Source of the DNA: an uncultured Amylibacter sp. | GTDB lineage: Bacteria > Pseudomonadota > Alphaproteobacteria > Rhodobacterales > Rhodobacteraceae | Reading direction: 5' to 3' | Assembly: GCA_959347345.1 (NCBI GenBank) | Contig: OY365738.1 | Span: 248,001 to 312,000, forward strand | Length of the DNA stretch: 64,000 bases | Shown: positions 19,603 to 29,088 of the stretch, one piece after another | How the letters are laid out: every line of letters begins with the position of its first letter | Position numbering within the stretch: the first letter of the stretch is position 1 | Position numbers and translations under genes: made by a program | Notes under the pieces: model-generated | Seen by the model: the letters and a program-made list of their open reading frames with translations, nothing else | The model's database searches: none | Told to the model about the DNA's origin: nothing

Positions 19603-21246
19603 ATGACTTACAAAAACCGAAACGGCGAACCATTACCCCCACGGGTAACCGACGCTATCCCCAGTGCCAAAAACGGCACGGATGTTAATCGGCGGGAATT
19701 CCTCGCCATAGCAACGGCGTTTGGCGCGACAGCGACCACCGCCTATTCCATGCTCGGCATGGCAAAGCCCGCCTTTGCCCAAGCCGCTCGCAAAATGGGT
19801 GGCACCTTTCGCATGCAGCTCAATTTGAACGCGTTGAAAGACCCGCGCACTTTTGACTGGACAGAAATGGCCTATCAGGCACAATGGCTGGAAAACCTTA
19901 TCAAATACAACAATGACGGCACTTTTGACCCGTATTTGTTGCGCAAATGGTCGGTGAATAACGATGCTACGGTCTTTACGCTGGACGTCCGCAAGGGTGT
20001 GAAGTGGAGCAATGGCGACGATTTCACAGCCGAAGATGTGGCGTTCAATATCAACCGTTGGTGTGAAGCCGAGGCGGAAGGCAATTCTATGGCCGCCCGT
20101 ATGTCTTCGCTGGTTGATCCTGATACGAAACGCGCGCGTGAAGGCGCGATTACCGTCAAAGGCAAGTACAGAGTCATTCTGCGTACCGATCGCCCCGATA
20201 TTACTATCATCCCTGGCATGGCAGATTATCCAGCCGTCATCGTTCATCCGTCCTTCACGGCGGAGACTATGACGACCAATCCAGTCGGCACCGGTCCTTA
20301 TACATTGGAGAGTTACTCTGTCGGTGAAAAGGTTGTGCTGGTTCGCGCTCCACAAAAATGGTGGAATGAGGGCAACGGCGCGTTCTTTGATCGTGTTGAA
20401 CTGATTGATTACGGGACCGATCCTGCTGCTTGGGTTGCCGCCGTTGAAGCGGATGAGATTGACGCCGTTTATGAAGGCACAGGTGAATTCACTGGCATCA
20501 TCAGTGGGCTTGGCTTTGATACGCATGAAATTGCGTCTGGGGCTACGATTGTCATTCGTCCAAATCAGGAAAGCGAAATATACAAAGACGTGCGCGTGCG
20601 CCGTGCTTTGGCTATGGCGGTTGATAACTCGGTTGTTTTGTCGCTGGGTTTTTCCAGTTTTGGAATACTTGCGCATAACCACCATGTTGCCCCTGTGCAT
20701 CCCGAATACGCGGATATTGGACAGCCTGTCTATGACCCCGCGGGTGCGCTTGCCTTGATGAAAGAGGCAGGAGCAGAGGATTACGAGCATGAACTCCATT
20801 CCATTGATAGCGGCTGGCGCAAGGATGTAACCGATGTGGTTGCTGACCAATTGCGCTCTGCTGGTATCAAAGTGAAACGGACGGTTTTGCCTGGGTCTAC
20901 CTTCTGGAACAACTGGACAAAGTACCCGTTTTCCTCCACAAACTGGAACCACCGCCCCTTGGGGACGCAGATTTTGGGCTTGGCGTATCGCACGGGTGCG
21001 GATTGGAACGAGTCTGCGTTTAGCAACGCCAAATTTGACGAGTTGCTGGATAAGGCGAATTCCATTGCCGATGCCGATAAACGGCGCGAAGTCATGGCAG
21101 AGTTGGAACAAATCATGGTGGATGAGGGTGTGACTATTCAGCCATTCTGGAAATCCATCTATCGTTTGTACAATCCAAAATTGGTTGGGGTTGAGGCACA
21201 TATTGCCAATTTACCCCGTTTGACCGATTGGGGTTGGGCTGCCTAG
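19603..21246 (+). CDS. ABC transporter substrate-binding protein, family 5 (peptide/opine type), Tat-exported
   Basis: 547-residue periplasmic receptor of the SBP family 5 (DppA/OppA fold). The N-terminus holds a twin-arginine signal, NRREFL at about 30-35, followed by a hydrophobic stretch and a PAFAQA cleavage region, so it is exported folded. The core has the conserved [20 protein letters not shown] and [11 protein letters not shown] segments. It heads an operon with two permeases and a fused ATPase. The substrate cannot be read from the sequence: peptides, opines or sugars are all possible in this family. Confidence 0.9.
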   Translation: MTYKNRNGEPLPPRVTDAIPSAKNGTDVNRREFLAIATAFGATATTAYSMLGMAKPAFAQAARKMGGTFRMQLNLNALKDPRTFDWTEMAYQAQWLENLIKYNNDGTFDPYLLRKWSVNNDATVFTLDVRKGVKWSNGDDFTAEDVAFNINRWCEAEAEGNSMAARMSSLVDPDTKRAREGAITVKGKYRVILRTDRPDITIIPGMADYPAVIVHPSFTAETMTTNPVGTGPYTLESYSVGEKVVLVRAPQKWWNEGNGAFFDRVELIDYGTDPAAWVAAVEADEIDAVYEGTGEFTGIISGLGFDTHEIASGATIVIRPNQESEIYKDVRVRRALAMAVDNSVVLSLGFSSFGILAHNHHVAPVHPEYADIGQPVYDPAGALALMKEAGAEDYEHELHSIDSGWRKDVTDVVADQLRSAGIKVKRTVLPGSTFWNNWTKYPFSSTNWNHRPLGTQILGLAYRTGADWNESAFSNAKFDELLDKANSIADADKRREVMAELEQIMVDEGVTIQPFWKSIYRLYNPKLVGVEAHIANLPRLTDWGWAA

Positions 21247-21257
21247 TTTGATACAAT

Positions 21258-21292
21258 AAAGGGCTATGGGGTGCGCCTCATAGCCCTTATTT
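21258..21292 (+). terminator. Intercistronic hairpin after the substrate-binding gene
   Basis: AAGGGCTATG (21259-21268) pairs with CATAGCCCTT (21279-21288), followed by ATTTAAA rather than a clean T run. Such a hairpin would protect the upstream mRNA or attenuate read-through, giving more receptor than permease. Confidence 0.65.
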
Positions 21293-21308
21293 AAACGCAC
21301 TTTACACT

Positions 21309-22394
21309 ATGGGTTATTTTATTATCAAACGATTGGGTTTAATGCTTTTGACAGCATTATGCTTGACCTTTGTTGTCTTCTTCTTAACGAACATCCGCCC
21401 GAATTTGGAAAAACTAGCCAAAACGGAGGCGAATAATCGTATGACCGATGAACAGGTTGAATCGTGGCTGGATGACCGCGGTTATAGCCAGAATGTTTTT
21501 AAGAAATACGGCGAATGGCTGGGCATTGCGCCCAGTTTGAAAACCACCACCGATACGGGGGAGATTTATACCCGTTGCTCGCGTCCGTCTATCCCGCCCG
21601 CAGATGCCCCGTATTATTGCGGGCTATTACAGGGGAATTGGGGTTGGTCAAGCACGTTTAAGGAGGATGTTGGCGGTATTATTACGAAAAGATTGGCTTT
21701 AACGGGGTGGCTGGCTCTGGCGGTTCTTTTAACCATGGTACCGATGGCGTTGTTAATAGGGGTGTTGGCGGGAATGCGAGAGGGCTCGCGTACCGACCGT
21801 TCGCTATCCACAGTTTCCATTATCACCACGGCAACACCCGAATATGTGTCGGGTGTTATTTTGATAGTTCTGTTTGCCTCCACCAAAGTCGGGCTATCCC
21901 CGTTATTCGCCGAATGGGGGCTGATAAGCGGTAAAACCATAGTCAAAGGCAGCTCCACCTCCGCCATGACGGATATAACTTTTGCCAATTTCACCTTGCC
22001 CGTGGCGGCCTTGGCGATTTACGGAATGGGCTATATCGCGCGGATGACGCGGGCGAGTATGGCGGAAGTCATGACCGCCCAATATATCCGCACGGCACGA
22101 TTAAAGGGCGTTGGCTTTTTTAATATCGTTATGAAACACGCCTTGCGCAATGCGTTAATCGCGCCCTTTACCGTTATTATGTTGCAAATCCCATGGTTGC
22201 TGACGGGTGTTGCGATTGTGGAGACTCTGTTTAATTACAAAGGCTTTGGCTGGACTCTGGTTCGCTCCGCACTATCCAACGATGTGCAACTTTTGCTGGG
22301 CGCGTCCGTGGTTGCCGTGGTCGTAGTCCTTTTCACCCAGTTAATATCCGATATTGGCTATGTCTTTCTAAACCCCCGCATCCGCGTTACTTGA
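21309..22394 (+). CDS. ABC importer permease, DppB-like
   Basis: 361-residue inner-membrane permease. An N-terminal membrane helix (LMLLTALCLTFVVFFLTNIRP) is followed by a long periplasmic region of about 100 residues and then five more helices, with the EAA loop around ARMTRASMAEV and ARLKGVG. The periplasmic region (about 30-130) contains two cysteines (TRCSRPS, YYCG) and is longer than in E. coli DppB. The stop overlaps the start region of the next permease. Membrane partner of the receptor at 19603. Confidence 0.88.
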   Translation: MGYFIIKRLGLMLLTALCLTFVVFFLTNIRPNLEKLAKTEANNRMTDEQVESWLDDRGYSQNVFKKYGEWLGIAPSLKTTTDTGEIYTRCSRPSIPPADAPYYCGLLQGNWGWSSTFKEDVGGIITKRLALTGWLALAVLLTMVPMALLIGVLAGMREGSRTDRSLSTVSIITTATPEYVSGVILIVLFASTKVGLSPLFAEWGLISGKTIVKGSSTSAMTDITFANFTLPVAALAIYGMGYIARMTRASMAEVMTAQYIRTARLKGVGFFNIVMKHALRNALIAPFTVIMLQIPWLLTGVAIVETLFNYKGFGWTLVRSALSNDVQLLLGASVVAVVVVLFTQLISDIGYVFLNPRIRVT

Positions 22395-22405
22395 TAGAGG
22401 ATATT

Positions 22406-23611
22406 ATGGAACCATTAACCAGTTTGGGCATTATTACAGGGCTATTGGCGCGGTTTATACCGGTCTTTGCCGCGCTTGTGGTTTTGTTTGCGGTCTCTAT
22501 CGCGACAAAACGCAAAACCGCACTGTATGGGAAATTATTTGATAGCCCCATTGGTATGGCGGGCTTTGCTCTGGTGATGTTTTGGGTTTTCACTGCCCTG
22601 TTTGCCGATATTATTATGACGCACGACCCGTTAAGCCAAGTCTCTGGGATGAAAAACAAACTGCCCGGTACCGCCCTGCCGATTGCCGATACGGGTGCGT
22701 ATAGCTGGTATTTATTGGGCGGGGATAACCTCGCCAGGGATATATTTAGCCGAATGATAGCGGGTTCGCAAATCGTGCTTATCATCGCGCCTTTGGCAAC
22801 GACCTTCGCGTTTCTGGTGGGGATTACCTTGGGCTTGCCCGCAGGGTATTATGTGGGGCGGACGGATACGGTGCTGAGTTTCCTATCAAACCTAGTCCTT
22901 GCTTTCCCCGTTATTTTGCTGTTCTTCCTGCTGGTGACCCCCGAAATCAGAGCGGCGGGCTATGTCCTGCCAATATGGGGGGGCAAGGTTTGGATAACCT
23001 CCGTTCCCAACGTGATGGCGGCGGTGCTGTTTCTGTTTCCGATTTTGTTCTTTGTTATTCTGGTGCAATCCAAATACTATGTCCGCCCCGCGTTGCGTAA
23101 TGTTTTGATAGCGGTGACTTTGCTGATAGGCTTCTGGACGTATTCGGGCTTGGCATTTAATAACGACCCTTTGGGGATTTTGCGGATGGACCCGAATACT
23201 TTGAATATTTTTGTATCCGTGGTTTTCGTTAATTCCCCCACGGTTTTTCGGATTGTACGCGGGTTGACCTTGGATATTAAAAGCCGAGATTATGTCGCCT
23301 CTGCCCAAACGCGGGGCGAGGGCGCGTGGTACATTATGCTCTGGGAAATACTGCCAAACGCGCGGGGGCCGTTGATTGTGGATTTTTGCTTGCGGATTGG
23401 TTATACCACTATTTTATTGGGGACGCTGGGGTTTTTCGGTCTGGGGTTAAGCCCTGAAAGCCCCGATTGGGGGTCAACCATTAACGAAGGGCGCAAATTG
23501 CTGACGATATACGCGCATCCTGCCTTGCCACCCGCCTTGGCTTTGATGAGCCTTGTTTTGGGGTTAAACCTGCTGGCGGATGGTTTGCGAGAGCAGAGTT
23601 TGAAGGATTAA
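22406..23611 (+). CDS. ABC importer permease, DppC-like with extra membrane segments
   Basis: About 401 residues from the ATG at 22406, which has AGAGGA upstream; a TTG at 22391 is less likely. Besides the normal DppC helices and the EAA loop (DYVASAQTRGEGAWYIM), it carries an insertion around residues 190-255 with two additional hydrophobic helices (VMAAVLFLFPILFFVILV and NVLIAVTLLIGFWTYSGLA). That makes it roughly 100 residues longer than typical DppC (about 300). It pairs with the DppB-like subunit and is 4 nt from the ATPase gene. Confidence 0.87.
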   Translation: MEPLTSLGIITGLLARFIPVFAALVVLFAVSIATKRKTALYGKLFDSPIGMAGFALVMFWVFTALFADIIMTHDPLSQVSGMKNKLPGTALPIADTGAYSWYLLGGDNLARDIFSRMIAGSQIVLIIAPLATTFAFLVGITLGLPAGYYVGRTDTVLSFLSNLVLAFPVILLFFLLVTPEIRAAGYVLPIWGGKVWITSVPNVMAAVLFLFPILFFVILVQSKYYVRPALRNVLIAVTLLIGFWTYSGLAFNNDPLGILRMDPNTLNIFVSVVFVNSPTVFRIVRGLTLDIKSRDYVASAQTRGEGAWYIMLWEILPNARGPLIVDFCLRIGYTTILLGTLGFFGLGLSPESPDWGSTINEGRKLLTIYAHPALPPALALMSLVLGLNLLADGLREQSLKD

Positions 23612-23615
23612 AGAT

Positions 23616-25709
23616 ATGAAAAAAGATATGAAAAACGAAGTCCCAATCCTAGAAATAAACAATTTATCCATCAGTTTTTTCACCCGATTGTTTGAAATCC
23701 CTGCGGTCATGGATTTCTCATGCAAGGTCATGGCGGGCGAGGCTATGGGGCTGGTCGGTGAATCTGGTTGCGGTAAATCCACGGTTGCGCTGGGCGTGAT
23801 GCAGGATTTGGGGGTGAATGGCAAATGCGTGGCGGGGTCGATTAAATTCAAAGGGCGAGAGCTGACGACTATGTCCTATGAAGAACTGCGCCAGCTACGC
23901 GGGCGCGAAATCGCTATGATTTATCAAGAGCCGATGGCTTCGTTAAACCCCGCGATGAAAATCGGCAAGCAACTGATGGAAGTGCCAATGGTACACGAGG
24001 GCGTTTCGCGCAAGGCCGCCTATGATATGGCGATTGATGTCGTGGAATCCGTGCGGTTGCCTGACCCAGAGCGGATTTTGGGCAGTTTCCCCCATCAATT
24101 ATCGGGCGGACAACAGCAAAGAATAGTCATTGCTATGGCGTTAATGTCAAAGCCTTCGCTGTTGATATTGGACGAGCCAACCACCGCCTTGGATGTAACG
24201 GTGGAGGCTGGGATAGTCGATTTGGTCAAGGATTTGGGTAAGAAATATGGCACCTCCATGTTGTTTATCAGCCATAATCTGGGGCTGGTTTTGGAAACCT
24301 GCGATAGAATTACCGTGATGTATTCGGGCGAGGCTGTGGAAACGGGTGCGATAACCGATGTATTTGATAAAATGCGCCATCCTTACACGCAGGCGTTATT
24401 TCGCTCTATCCCCTTGCCTGGTGCCGATAAAAACGCCCATCCATTGGTTGCGATACGGGGGAATTTCCCCTTGCCCCATGAACGCCCAAACGGGTGTAAT
24501 TTCGCCCCGCGGTGTGATTATTTTGAACGCGGACTGTGCGATGCGGGCGATATAGCGATGCAGCCCGTTGGCAAAGGGGCAGAGAAAACCCGCCATAACA
24601 GCCGATGTTTGCGCTTTAATGATATTGATTGGCACGCCCCGATTGCGGCCGCGAAAACCGTGGAAAGCAGGAAGCAGGGTAAGGTTGTTTTAGAGGTAAA
24701 AGACCTAAAGAAATACTATGAAGTCGCCGCCAACGCGGTTTTCGGAGGCGGTGAAAAACGGCTGGTGAAGGCGAACGAAACGCTCAGTTTTATCGCGCAT
24801 GAGTCCGAAACGCTGGCTATTGTCGGGGAATCTGGGTGCGGTAAATCCACACTGGCAAAGGTTCTAATGGGGCTGGAGACAGCAACCGATGGACAGGTGA
24901 CTCTGCTGGGGCAGGAGGTGCAGGATATAGAGATTGGTGATAGGGACGCGAAGACTATTTCCTCCGTGCAGATGGTGTTTCAAAACCCGTTTGATACGTT
25001 AAATCCCTCCATGACCGTGGGCAGCCAGATTAAACGCGCGTTAGAGATTTTTCAAATCGGCTCGGGCGATAAAGACCGTGAAGAGCGGATGTTAAAACTG
25101 CTGGATTTGGTGAAACTACCGCGTGAGTTTGCTGGGCGTATGCCTCGGCAATTATCGGGCGGGCAAAAGCAGAGGATTGGGATTGCCCGTGCCTTTGCTG
25201 GTAACGCGCAGATAGTCGTGGCGGATGAACCAGTGTCGGCGTTGGATGTGTCCGTGCAGGCGGCCGTGACCGATTTGTTAATGGAAATCCAGCGTGAGAA
25301 TAAGACGACTTTGATTTTTATCAGCCATGATTTGTCTATTGTGCGGTATTTATCCGATAGGGTGTTGGTGATGTATTTGGGGCATGTGGTGGAAATGGGA
25401 ACGACAGAGCAGATATTTTCTCCCCCATATCATCCTTATACGGAAGCGTTGTTGTCCGCCGTGCCTATCGCCGATACCTCGGTAAAGAAAAAGAGGGTGG
25501 TGTTGGATGGGGATATTCCATCCGCATTAAACCCGCCGTCTGGTTGCCCTTTCCAAACCCGTTGTCGGTTTAAGGATCAAGTGGCGGGCGGGTTGTGTGA
25601 GCGCGAGGTGCCGCCTGTGCAGGAGGTTGCGGGCGGGCATAGTGTGAAGTGTCATTTGCCAAAGGATGTGTTGGCGAAGATGGAACCTGTGATAACGGTT
25701 AACGATTAA
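23616..25709 (+). CDS. Fused dipeptide-type ABC ATPase (DppD-DppF fusion)
   Basis: 697 residues with two complete ABC cassettes in one chain. The first has Walker A GESGCGKST at 48-56, signature LSGGQQQR near 160 and Walker B LLILDEPTT near 182. The second has GESGCGKST near 405, LSGGQKQR near 511 and VVADEPVSALD near 533. Each is followed by the oligopeptide-transporter C-terminal Cys-containing motif (CNFAPRC; CPFQTRC), consistent with peptide-family importers. It would power both permeases of this operon. The last residues VND and the stop lie in a heptad array. Confidence 0.93.
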   Translation: MKKDMKNEVPILEINNLSISFFTRLFEIPAVMDFSCKVMAGEAMGLVGESGCGKSTVALGVMQDLGVNGKCVAGSIKFKGRELTTMSYEELRQLRGREIAMIYQEPMASLNPAMKIGKQLMEVPMVHEGVSRKAAYDMAIDVVESVRLPDPERILGSFPHQLSGGQQQRIVIAMALMSKPSLLILDEPTTALDVTVEAGIVDLVKDLGKKYGTSMLFISHNLGLVLETCDRITVMYSGEAVETGAITDVFDKMRHPYTQALFRSIPLPGADKNAHPLVAIRGNFPLPHERPNGCNFAPRCDYFERGLCDAGDIAMQPVGKGAEKTRHNSRCLRFNDIDWHAPIAAAKTVESRKQGKVVLEVKDLKKYYEVAANAVFGGGEKRLVKANETLSFIAHESETLAIVGESGCGKSTLAKVLMGLETATDGQVTLLGQEVQDIEIGDRDAKTISSVQMVFQNPFDTLNPSMTVGSQIKRALEIFQIGSGDKDREERMLKLLDLVKLPREFAGRMPRQLSGGQKQRIGIARAFAGNAQIVVADEPVSALDVSVQAAVTDLLMEIQRENKTTLIFISHDLSIVRYLSDRVLVMYLGHVVEMGTTEQIFSPPYHPYTEALLSAVPIADTSVKKKRVVLDGDIPSALNPPSGCPFQTRCRFKDQVAGGLCEREVPPVQEVAGGHSVKCHLPKDVLAKMEPVITVND

Positions 25710-25731
25710 CGATTAATGATTAATGATTAAC
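25698..25731. repeat. Heptad array at ABC ATPase 3' end
   Basis: Five ATTAACG/ATTAATG heptads; the first encodes the last residues and stop (GTTAACGATTAA) of the fused ATPase. Confidence 0.85.
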
Positions 25732-25843
25732 GGGGTTTTGTGGCAAAGTATAAATAATACATAAAAAACTATTTAAAAAATAAACCTTTCATTTACTTTT
25801 GGAATGTAGTAAATGTGTGTGGATTATTGAAAAAGAGGAAACC

Positions 25844-26911
25844 ATGGCTAAATCAAAAATACATTCTAACCTTCATAGTGCAAAAAAGGCAAAAAACAAC
25901 GATGAGTTTTACACGCAACGGACGGATATAGAAAACGAGTTAAGGCACTATAAACACCACTTTAAGGGTAAAGCGGTTTATTGTAATTGTGATGACCCAA
26001 CGGAAAGCCAATTTTTCTTCTACTTTTCACGCAACTTTGAACATTTGGTTTTGAAAAAACTGATTGCGACTTGCTACAAAAGCCAAGATAAAGATTTTTT
26101 TAAACCCGAAGATCACGAAAGTCCTGCTACCGCAATTTATTTAGAATATGACGGCGATAAAAATGGTAATCGTGTGCCAGACCCTGAGGAAATTGGCGTT
26201 AAACCCCTAAAAGGCGATGGTGATTTTCGCAATGAAGAAATGATTGAACTGCTAAAACAGGTTGATATTGTTGTGACAAATCCCCCCTTTTCATTGTTCC
26301 GTGAATATGTCGCGCAACTTATTAAACATGATAAAAAGTTTTTAATTATTGGCAGTTATAACGCTATAACCTATAAAGAGATATTTAAGTTTATACAAGA
26401 AAACAAACTTTGGCTTGGCTATGGGTTTAAATCTGGTAATGCCTATTTCAAAACACCACATTCAAAAGATTTTGCTAAAGGTGTGTATAATGAAGAAACG
26501 GGGCTTGTAAAGTTTAGAAATGTTGGTTGGTACACGAATCTTGATATTAAAAAACGCCACGATAATTTAGACCTTTACAGAAAATATACCCCCGAAAAGT
26601 ATCCAAAATATGAAAATTATGATGCAATTAACGTGGATAAAGTTGCTGAAATTCCAATGGACTATAAAGGTGCAATGGGTGTTCCAATTACATTTATGAA
26701 TAGCTATAATCCAGCACAATTTGAGATTATAGGCTTGGGAATATCTAATTCAGGTTTGGAGGCTGGTGTTCAACCATATAAAAAAGAACATAAAAAATAC
26801 CGCAAAGAAATTCAAAAAAGGGGAGCTGTGGATGGCGACCTCTATATGATGATTAAAGAGGAAGTTACGGTTCCTTACGCCCGAATTCTAATAAGGAATA
26901 AAACACTATGA
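25844..26911 (+). CDS. EcoRI-family adenine-specific DNA methyltransferase
   Basis: 355 residues from the ATG at 25844, which has an AAGAGGAAACC ribosome site; the frame continues 15 codons upstream without one. The sequence matches the EcoRI-type methyltransferase family: an N-terminal SAKKAKNNDEFYTQ segment, then AVYCNCDDPTESQF, the catalytic VVTNPPFSLF (NPPF near 144) and GNAYFKTP. These enzymes methylate adenine in a short target. The gene is AT-rich compared with its neighbours and overlaps the DUF262-HNH gene by 4 nt, so the two are almost certainly one restriction-modification unit acquired by transfer. Confidence 0.88.
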   Translation: MAKSKIHSNLHSAKKAKNNDEFYTQRTDIENELRHYKHHFKGKAVYCNCDDPTESQFFFYFSRNFEHLVLKKLIATCYKSQDKDFFKPEDHESPATAIYLEYDGDKNGNRVPDPEEIGVKPLKGDGDFRNEEMIELLKQVDIVVTNPPFSLFREYVAQLIKHDKKFLIIGSYNAITYKEIFKFIQENKLWLGYGFKSGNAYFKTPHSKDFAKGVYNEETGLVKFRNVGWYTNLDIKKRHDNLDLYRKYTPEKYPKYENYDAINVDKVAEIPMDYKGAMGVPITFMNSYNPAQFEIIGLGISNSGLEAGVQPYKKEHKKYRKEIQKRGAVDGDLYMMIKEEVTVPYARILIRNKTL

Positions 26912-27996
26912 TACCTACACTTACAAAAATTACAATCCGTCAACTATCCAAAGGCTATGACGACCAGAGCGAACACGGAGGCGGGATTGTTGGCTTTGGC
27001 GGAAAGCTGGATATTCGCCCACCCTACCAACGCGAGTTTGTCTATAAACCACCACAAAGGGACGCGGTGATTGATACTGTTATGAAAAACCGCCCCTTAA
27101 ATGTTATGTATTGGGCGGTGCGCGATGATGGCAATTTTGAAGTGATTGACGGACAACAACGGACAATATCAATATGTGAATATATAGACAATCAGTTTTC
27201 GTTAAATGACAGATTTTTTCATAGCTATGTAAATGGTGAAGAAGACCCAATTTTGGATTACGAGCTTATGGTTTATCTTTGCGAAGGCACAGATAAAGAG
27301 AGACTGGAATGGTTTAAAACCATTAACATTGCAGGGGAAAAACTTTATGACCAAGAATTATTAAATGCAGTATATTTTGGTCCATGGCTTTCGGATGCAA
27401 AAATACGTTTTAGTAAAAAAGGATGTGCTGCTTCTAAGATAGGCGGTAAGTATTTGGACTGCATAACAGAACGACAAGATTATTTAGAAACCGCTATAAA
27501 GTGGATAAGCAATGGTAAGATAGAGCGTTATATGTCTAAACACCACCATGACCCAGATGCCAAGGAATTATGGAATTATTTTGAAAAAGTCATAAATTGG
27601 GTAGAGGCGACTTTCACAGAAAACCGCACAGAAATGAAAAGGGTAGATTGGAATGGGCTTTACAAAAAGTTTAGCAGTAAAACATATGACCCTGTAAAAA
27701 TAGAGGCAGAGGTTGCCAAATTAATGGCAGATTATGATGTTAAAACAAAACCCGGAATTTACACCTATGTTTTAACAAGAGACTTAAGAGATTTGGAAAT
27801 CCGCGGTTTTAACCCAAATCAAAGACGCGAGGCATTTGAGCGACAAAAGGGCGTTTGCGTTCATTGTGGCAAAAAGTTTAAACTTGACGAAATGCACGCA
27901 GACCATATTAAACCTTGGAGCAAGGGTGGAAAAACTGTATCAGAAAATTGCCAAATGCTTTGTCAAAAAGACAATGCAATAAAATCAAATAAATAA
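26908..27996 (+). CDS. DUF262-HNH nuclease, probable restriction partner
   Basis: 362 residues. The N-terminal DUF262 (ParB/Srx-like) domain has PPYQREFVYKPPQRDAVIDT and FEVIDGQQRTISI (about 35-90). DUF262 proteins such as GmrSD use nucleotide hydrolysis in restriction of modified DNA. The C-terminus (about 310-360) is an HNH nuclease with CVHCGKKF, HADHIKPWSKGG and CQMLC, giving two CxxC zinc knuckles around the His-Asn-His active site. It starts at ATGA inside the methyltransferase stop (4-nt overlap), which implies translational coupling. Role as the cutting subunit that is blocked by the adjacent methylase is inference; a Type IV-like role is also possible. Confidence 0.85.
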   Translation: MIPTLTKITIRQLSKGYDDQSEHGGGIVGFGGKLDIRPPYQREFVYKPPQRDAVIDTVMKNRPLNVMYWAVRDDGNFEVIDGQQRTISICEYIDNQFSLNDRFFHSYVNGEEDPILDYELMVYLCEGTDKERLEWFKTINIAGEKLYDQELLNAVYFGPWLSDAKIRFSKKGCAASKIGGKYLDCITERQDYLETAIKWISNGKIERYMSKHHHDPDAKELWNYFEKVINWVEATFTENRTEMKRVDWNGLYKKFSSKTYDPVKIEAEVAKLMADYDVKTKPGIYTYVLTRDLRDLEIRGFNPNQRREAFERQKGVCVHCGKKFKLDEMHADHIKPWSKGGKTVSENCQMLCQKDNAIKSNK

Positions 27997-28036
27997 CAAC
28001 CAATCACTAATCATTCATCACTAATCACTAATCGCT
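27996..28036. repeat. Heptad array between DUF262-HNH and kdgK
   Basis: Heptads of the CACTAAT/CATTCAT type. The kdgK stop codon (TAG, minus strand) and its last three codons (Ile-Ser-Asp) are encoded by the array. Confidence 0.85.
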
Positions 28037-28941
28037 AAAATCGCGCCCGCCTTCTGCACCACCTGCATGGCTAAATTATGCCCAGCCATCATAGCCTCAT
28101 CAACCGACCCGCCATTGATAATCACGCTTAAAAAACCAGCGTTAAAACTATCACCAGCCGCGGTCGTATCGACAACCACGGGGGCAGGGGCAAAAACCGC
28201 ACCGCCCGTAGCCCTAGACAACCCAAGCGGCCCCAGCCCACCGCGTTTCATCGCGCCAACCCGTGCCGAAATCCCCGCCGAAACCCCCGCCCCAAACCGC
28301 GCATAAACCGCCGCTTCATCCTGCCCAAACAACGCCATTTCATCATCCAAGGACGGCAGGCAAATATCCGCCCGTGCCCAGAACTCGGCGGTAACCGCCC
28401 GCGCCTCCCCCGCATCCGCCCACAAACGCGGGCGATAGTTGCTATCAAACGCAACCAGCCCGCCGTTCGCGCGAAACGCGTCAATCTGCGCCAGCAGAGC
28501 CTTACGGGTATCGCTCGGCAAAACGGCTATGGAAATACCCGTTAAAAACAGCAGGTCAAAATCCAGCAAACACGGCAATTCCACCTGACATGGCGGTTGA
28601 AACAAACTACGCACGGCGGCGGAATCGCGCCAATAGCTGAAAGCCCGCTCGCCCTCCGCGTCCGTTTCAATCGCATAAAGCCCGGGCATCGCGCCCGCAC
28701 GGATTTCCACATAGGACGGGTCAATTTCGTGCCGTGCCATATCATCGGTAATCCGTGCGGAAAACCCATCATCGCCCAAGGCGGTGATGTAAGACACGGT
28801 TTCACCCTTATTTAACAGGCGTTTCAGATAAACGGCGGTGTTATAGCTATCCCCCGCAACGGATAGTTTGGCGGTTGTCGGCGCGGCGATAAGTTCAATC
28901 ATAACCTCGCCCATACAGGCTATTTTGGTGATTTTGCGCAT
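28021..28941 (-). CDS. kdgK: 2-dehydro-3-deoxygluconate kinase (PfkB family)
   Basis: 306-residue PfkB-type sugar kinase that phosphorylates 2-keto-3-deoxygluconate in uronate degradation. The C-terminal PfkB signature DTTAAGDSFNAGF (258-270) holds the catalytic Asp264 and the anion hole; the N-terminal GEVMIEL and AGDSYNTAVYLKRL are those of KdgK. It is divergent from the dehydrogenase-kduD pair, supporting a uronate role. The start is uncertain: no clear ribosome site precedes the ATG at 28941, and Met11 is an alternative. Other PfkB sugars are possible. Confidence 0.8.
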   Translation of the reverse strand: MRKITKIACMGEVMIELIAAPTTAKLSVAGDSYNTAVYLKRLLNKGETVSYITALGDDGFSARITDDMARHEIDPSYVEIRAGAMPGLYAIETDAEGERAFSYWRDSAAVRSLFQPPCQVELPCLLDFDLLFLTGISIAVLPSDTRKALLAQIDAFRANGGLVAFDSNYRPRLWADAGEARAVTAEFWARADICLPSLDDEMALFGQDEAAVYARFGAGVSAGISARVGAMKRGGLGPLGLSRATGGAVFAPAPVVVDTTAAGDSFNAGFLSVIINGGSVDEAMMAGHNLAMQVVQKAGAILAISD

Positions 28942-29028
28942 TTTAAATGTCAGGTTAAGTGTCAGGGGTTCGTGTTAATGTCAGGCATCCTTTTTAAATA
29001 TCGGGCGTGAATTGTCAATAGCTACCAC

Positions 29029-29058
29029 TTGACACTTCACCCCCCACCTTGCTATACC
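29029..29058 (+). promoter_or_regulatory. Promoter of the dehydrogenase-kduD operon
   Basis: -35 TTGACA (29029-29034), 18-nt spacer, -10 TATACC (29053-29058), about 31 nt before the GTG start of the Zn-dehydrogenase gene. Confidence 0.5.
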
Positions 29059-29088
29059 AAATCAAAACCCTAACCAAAAGGACACCCC

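Noticed and set aside
19633..21201. A 522-codon minus-strand frame opposite the ABC substrate-binding gene
   Set aside because: The plus-strand protein is a clear SBP family 5 member with a Tat signal; the antisense frame matches nothing and has no ribosome site.
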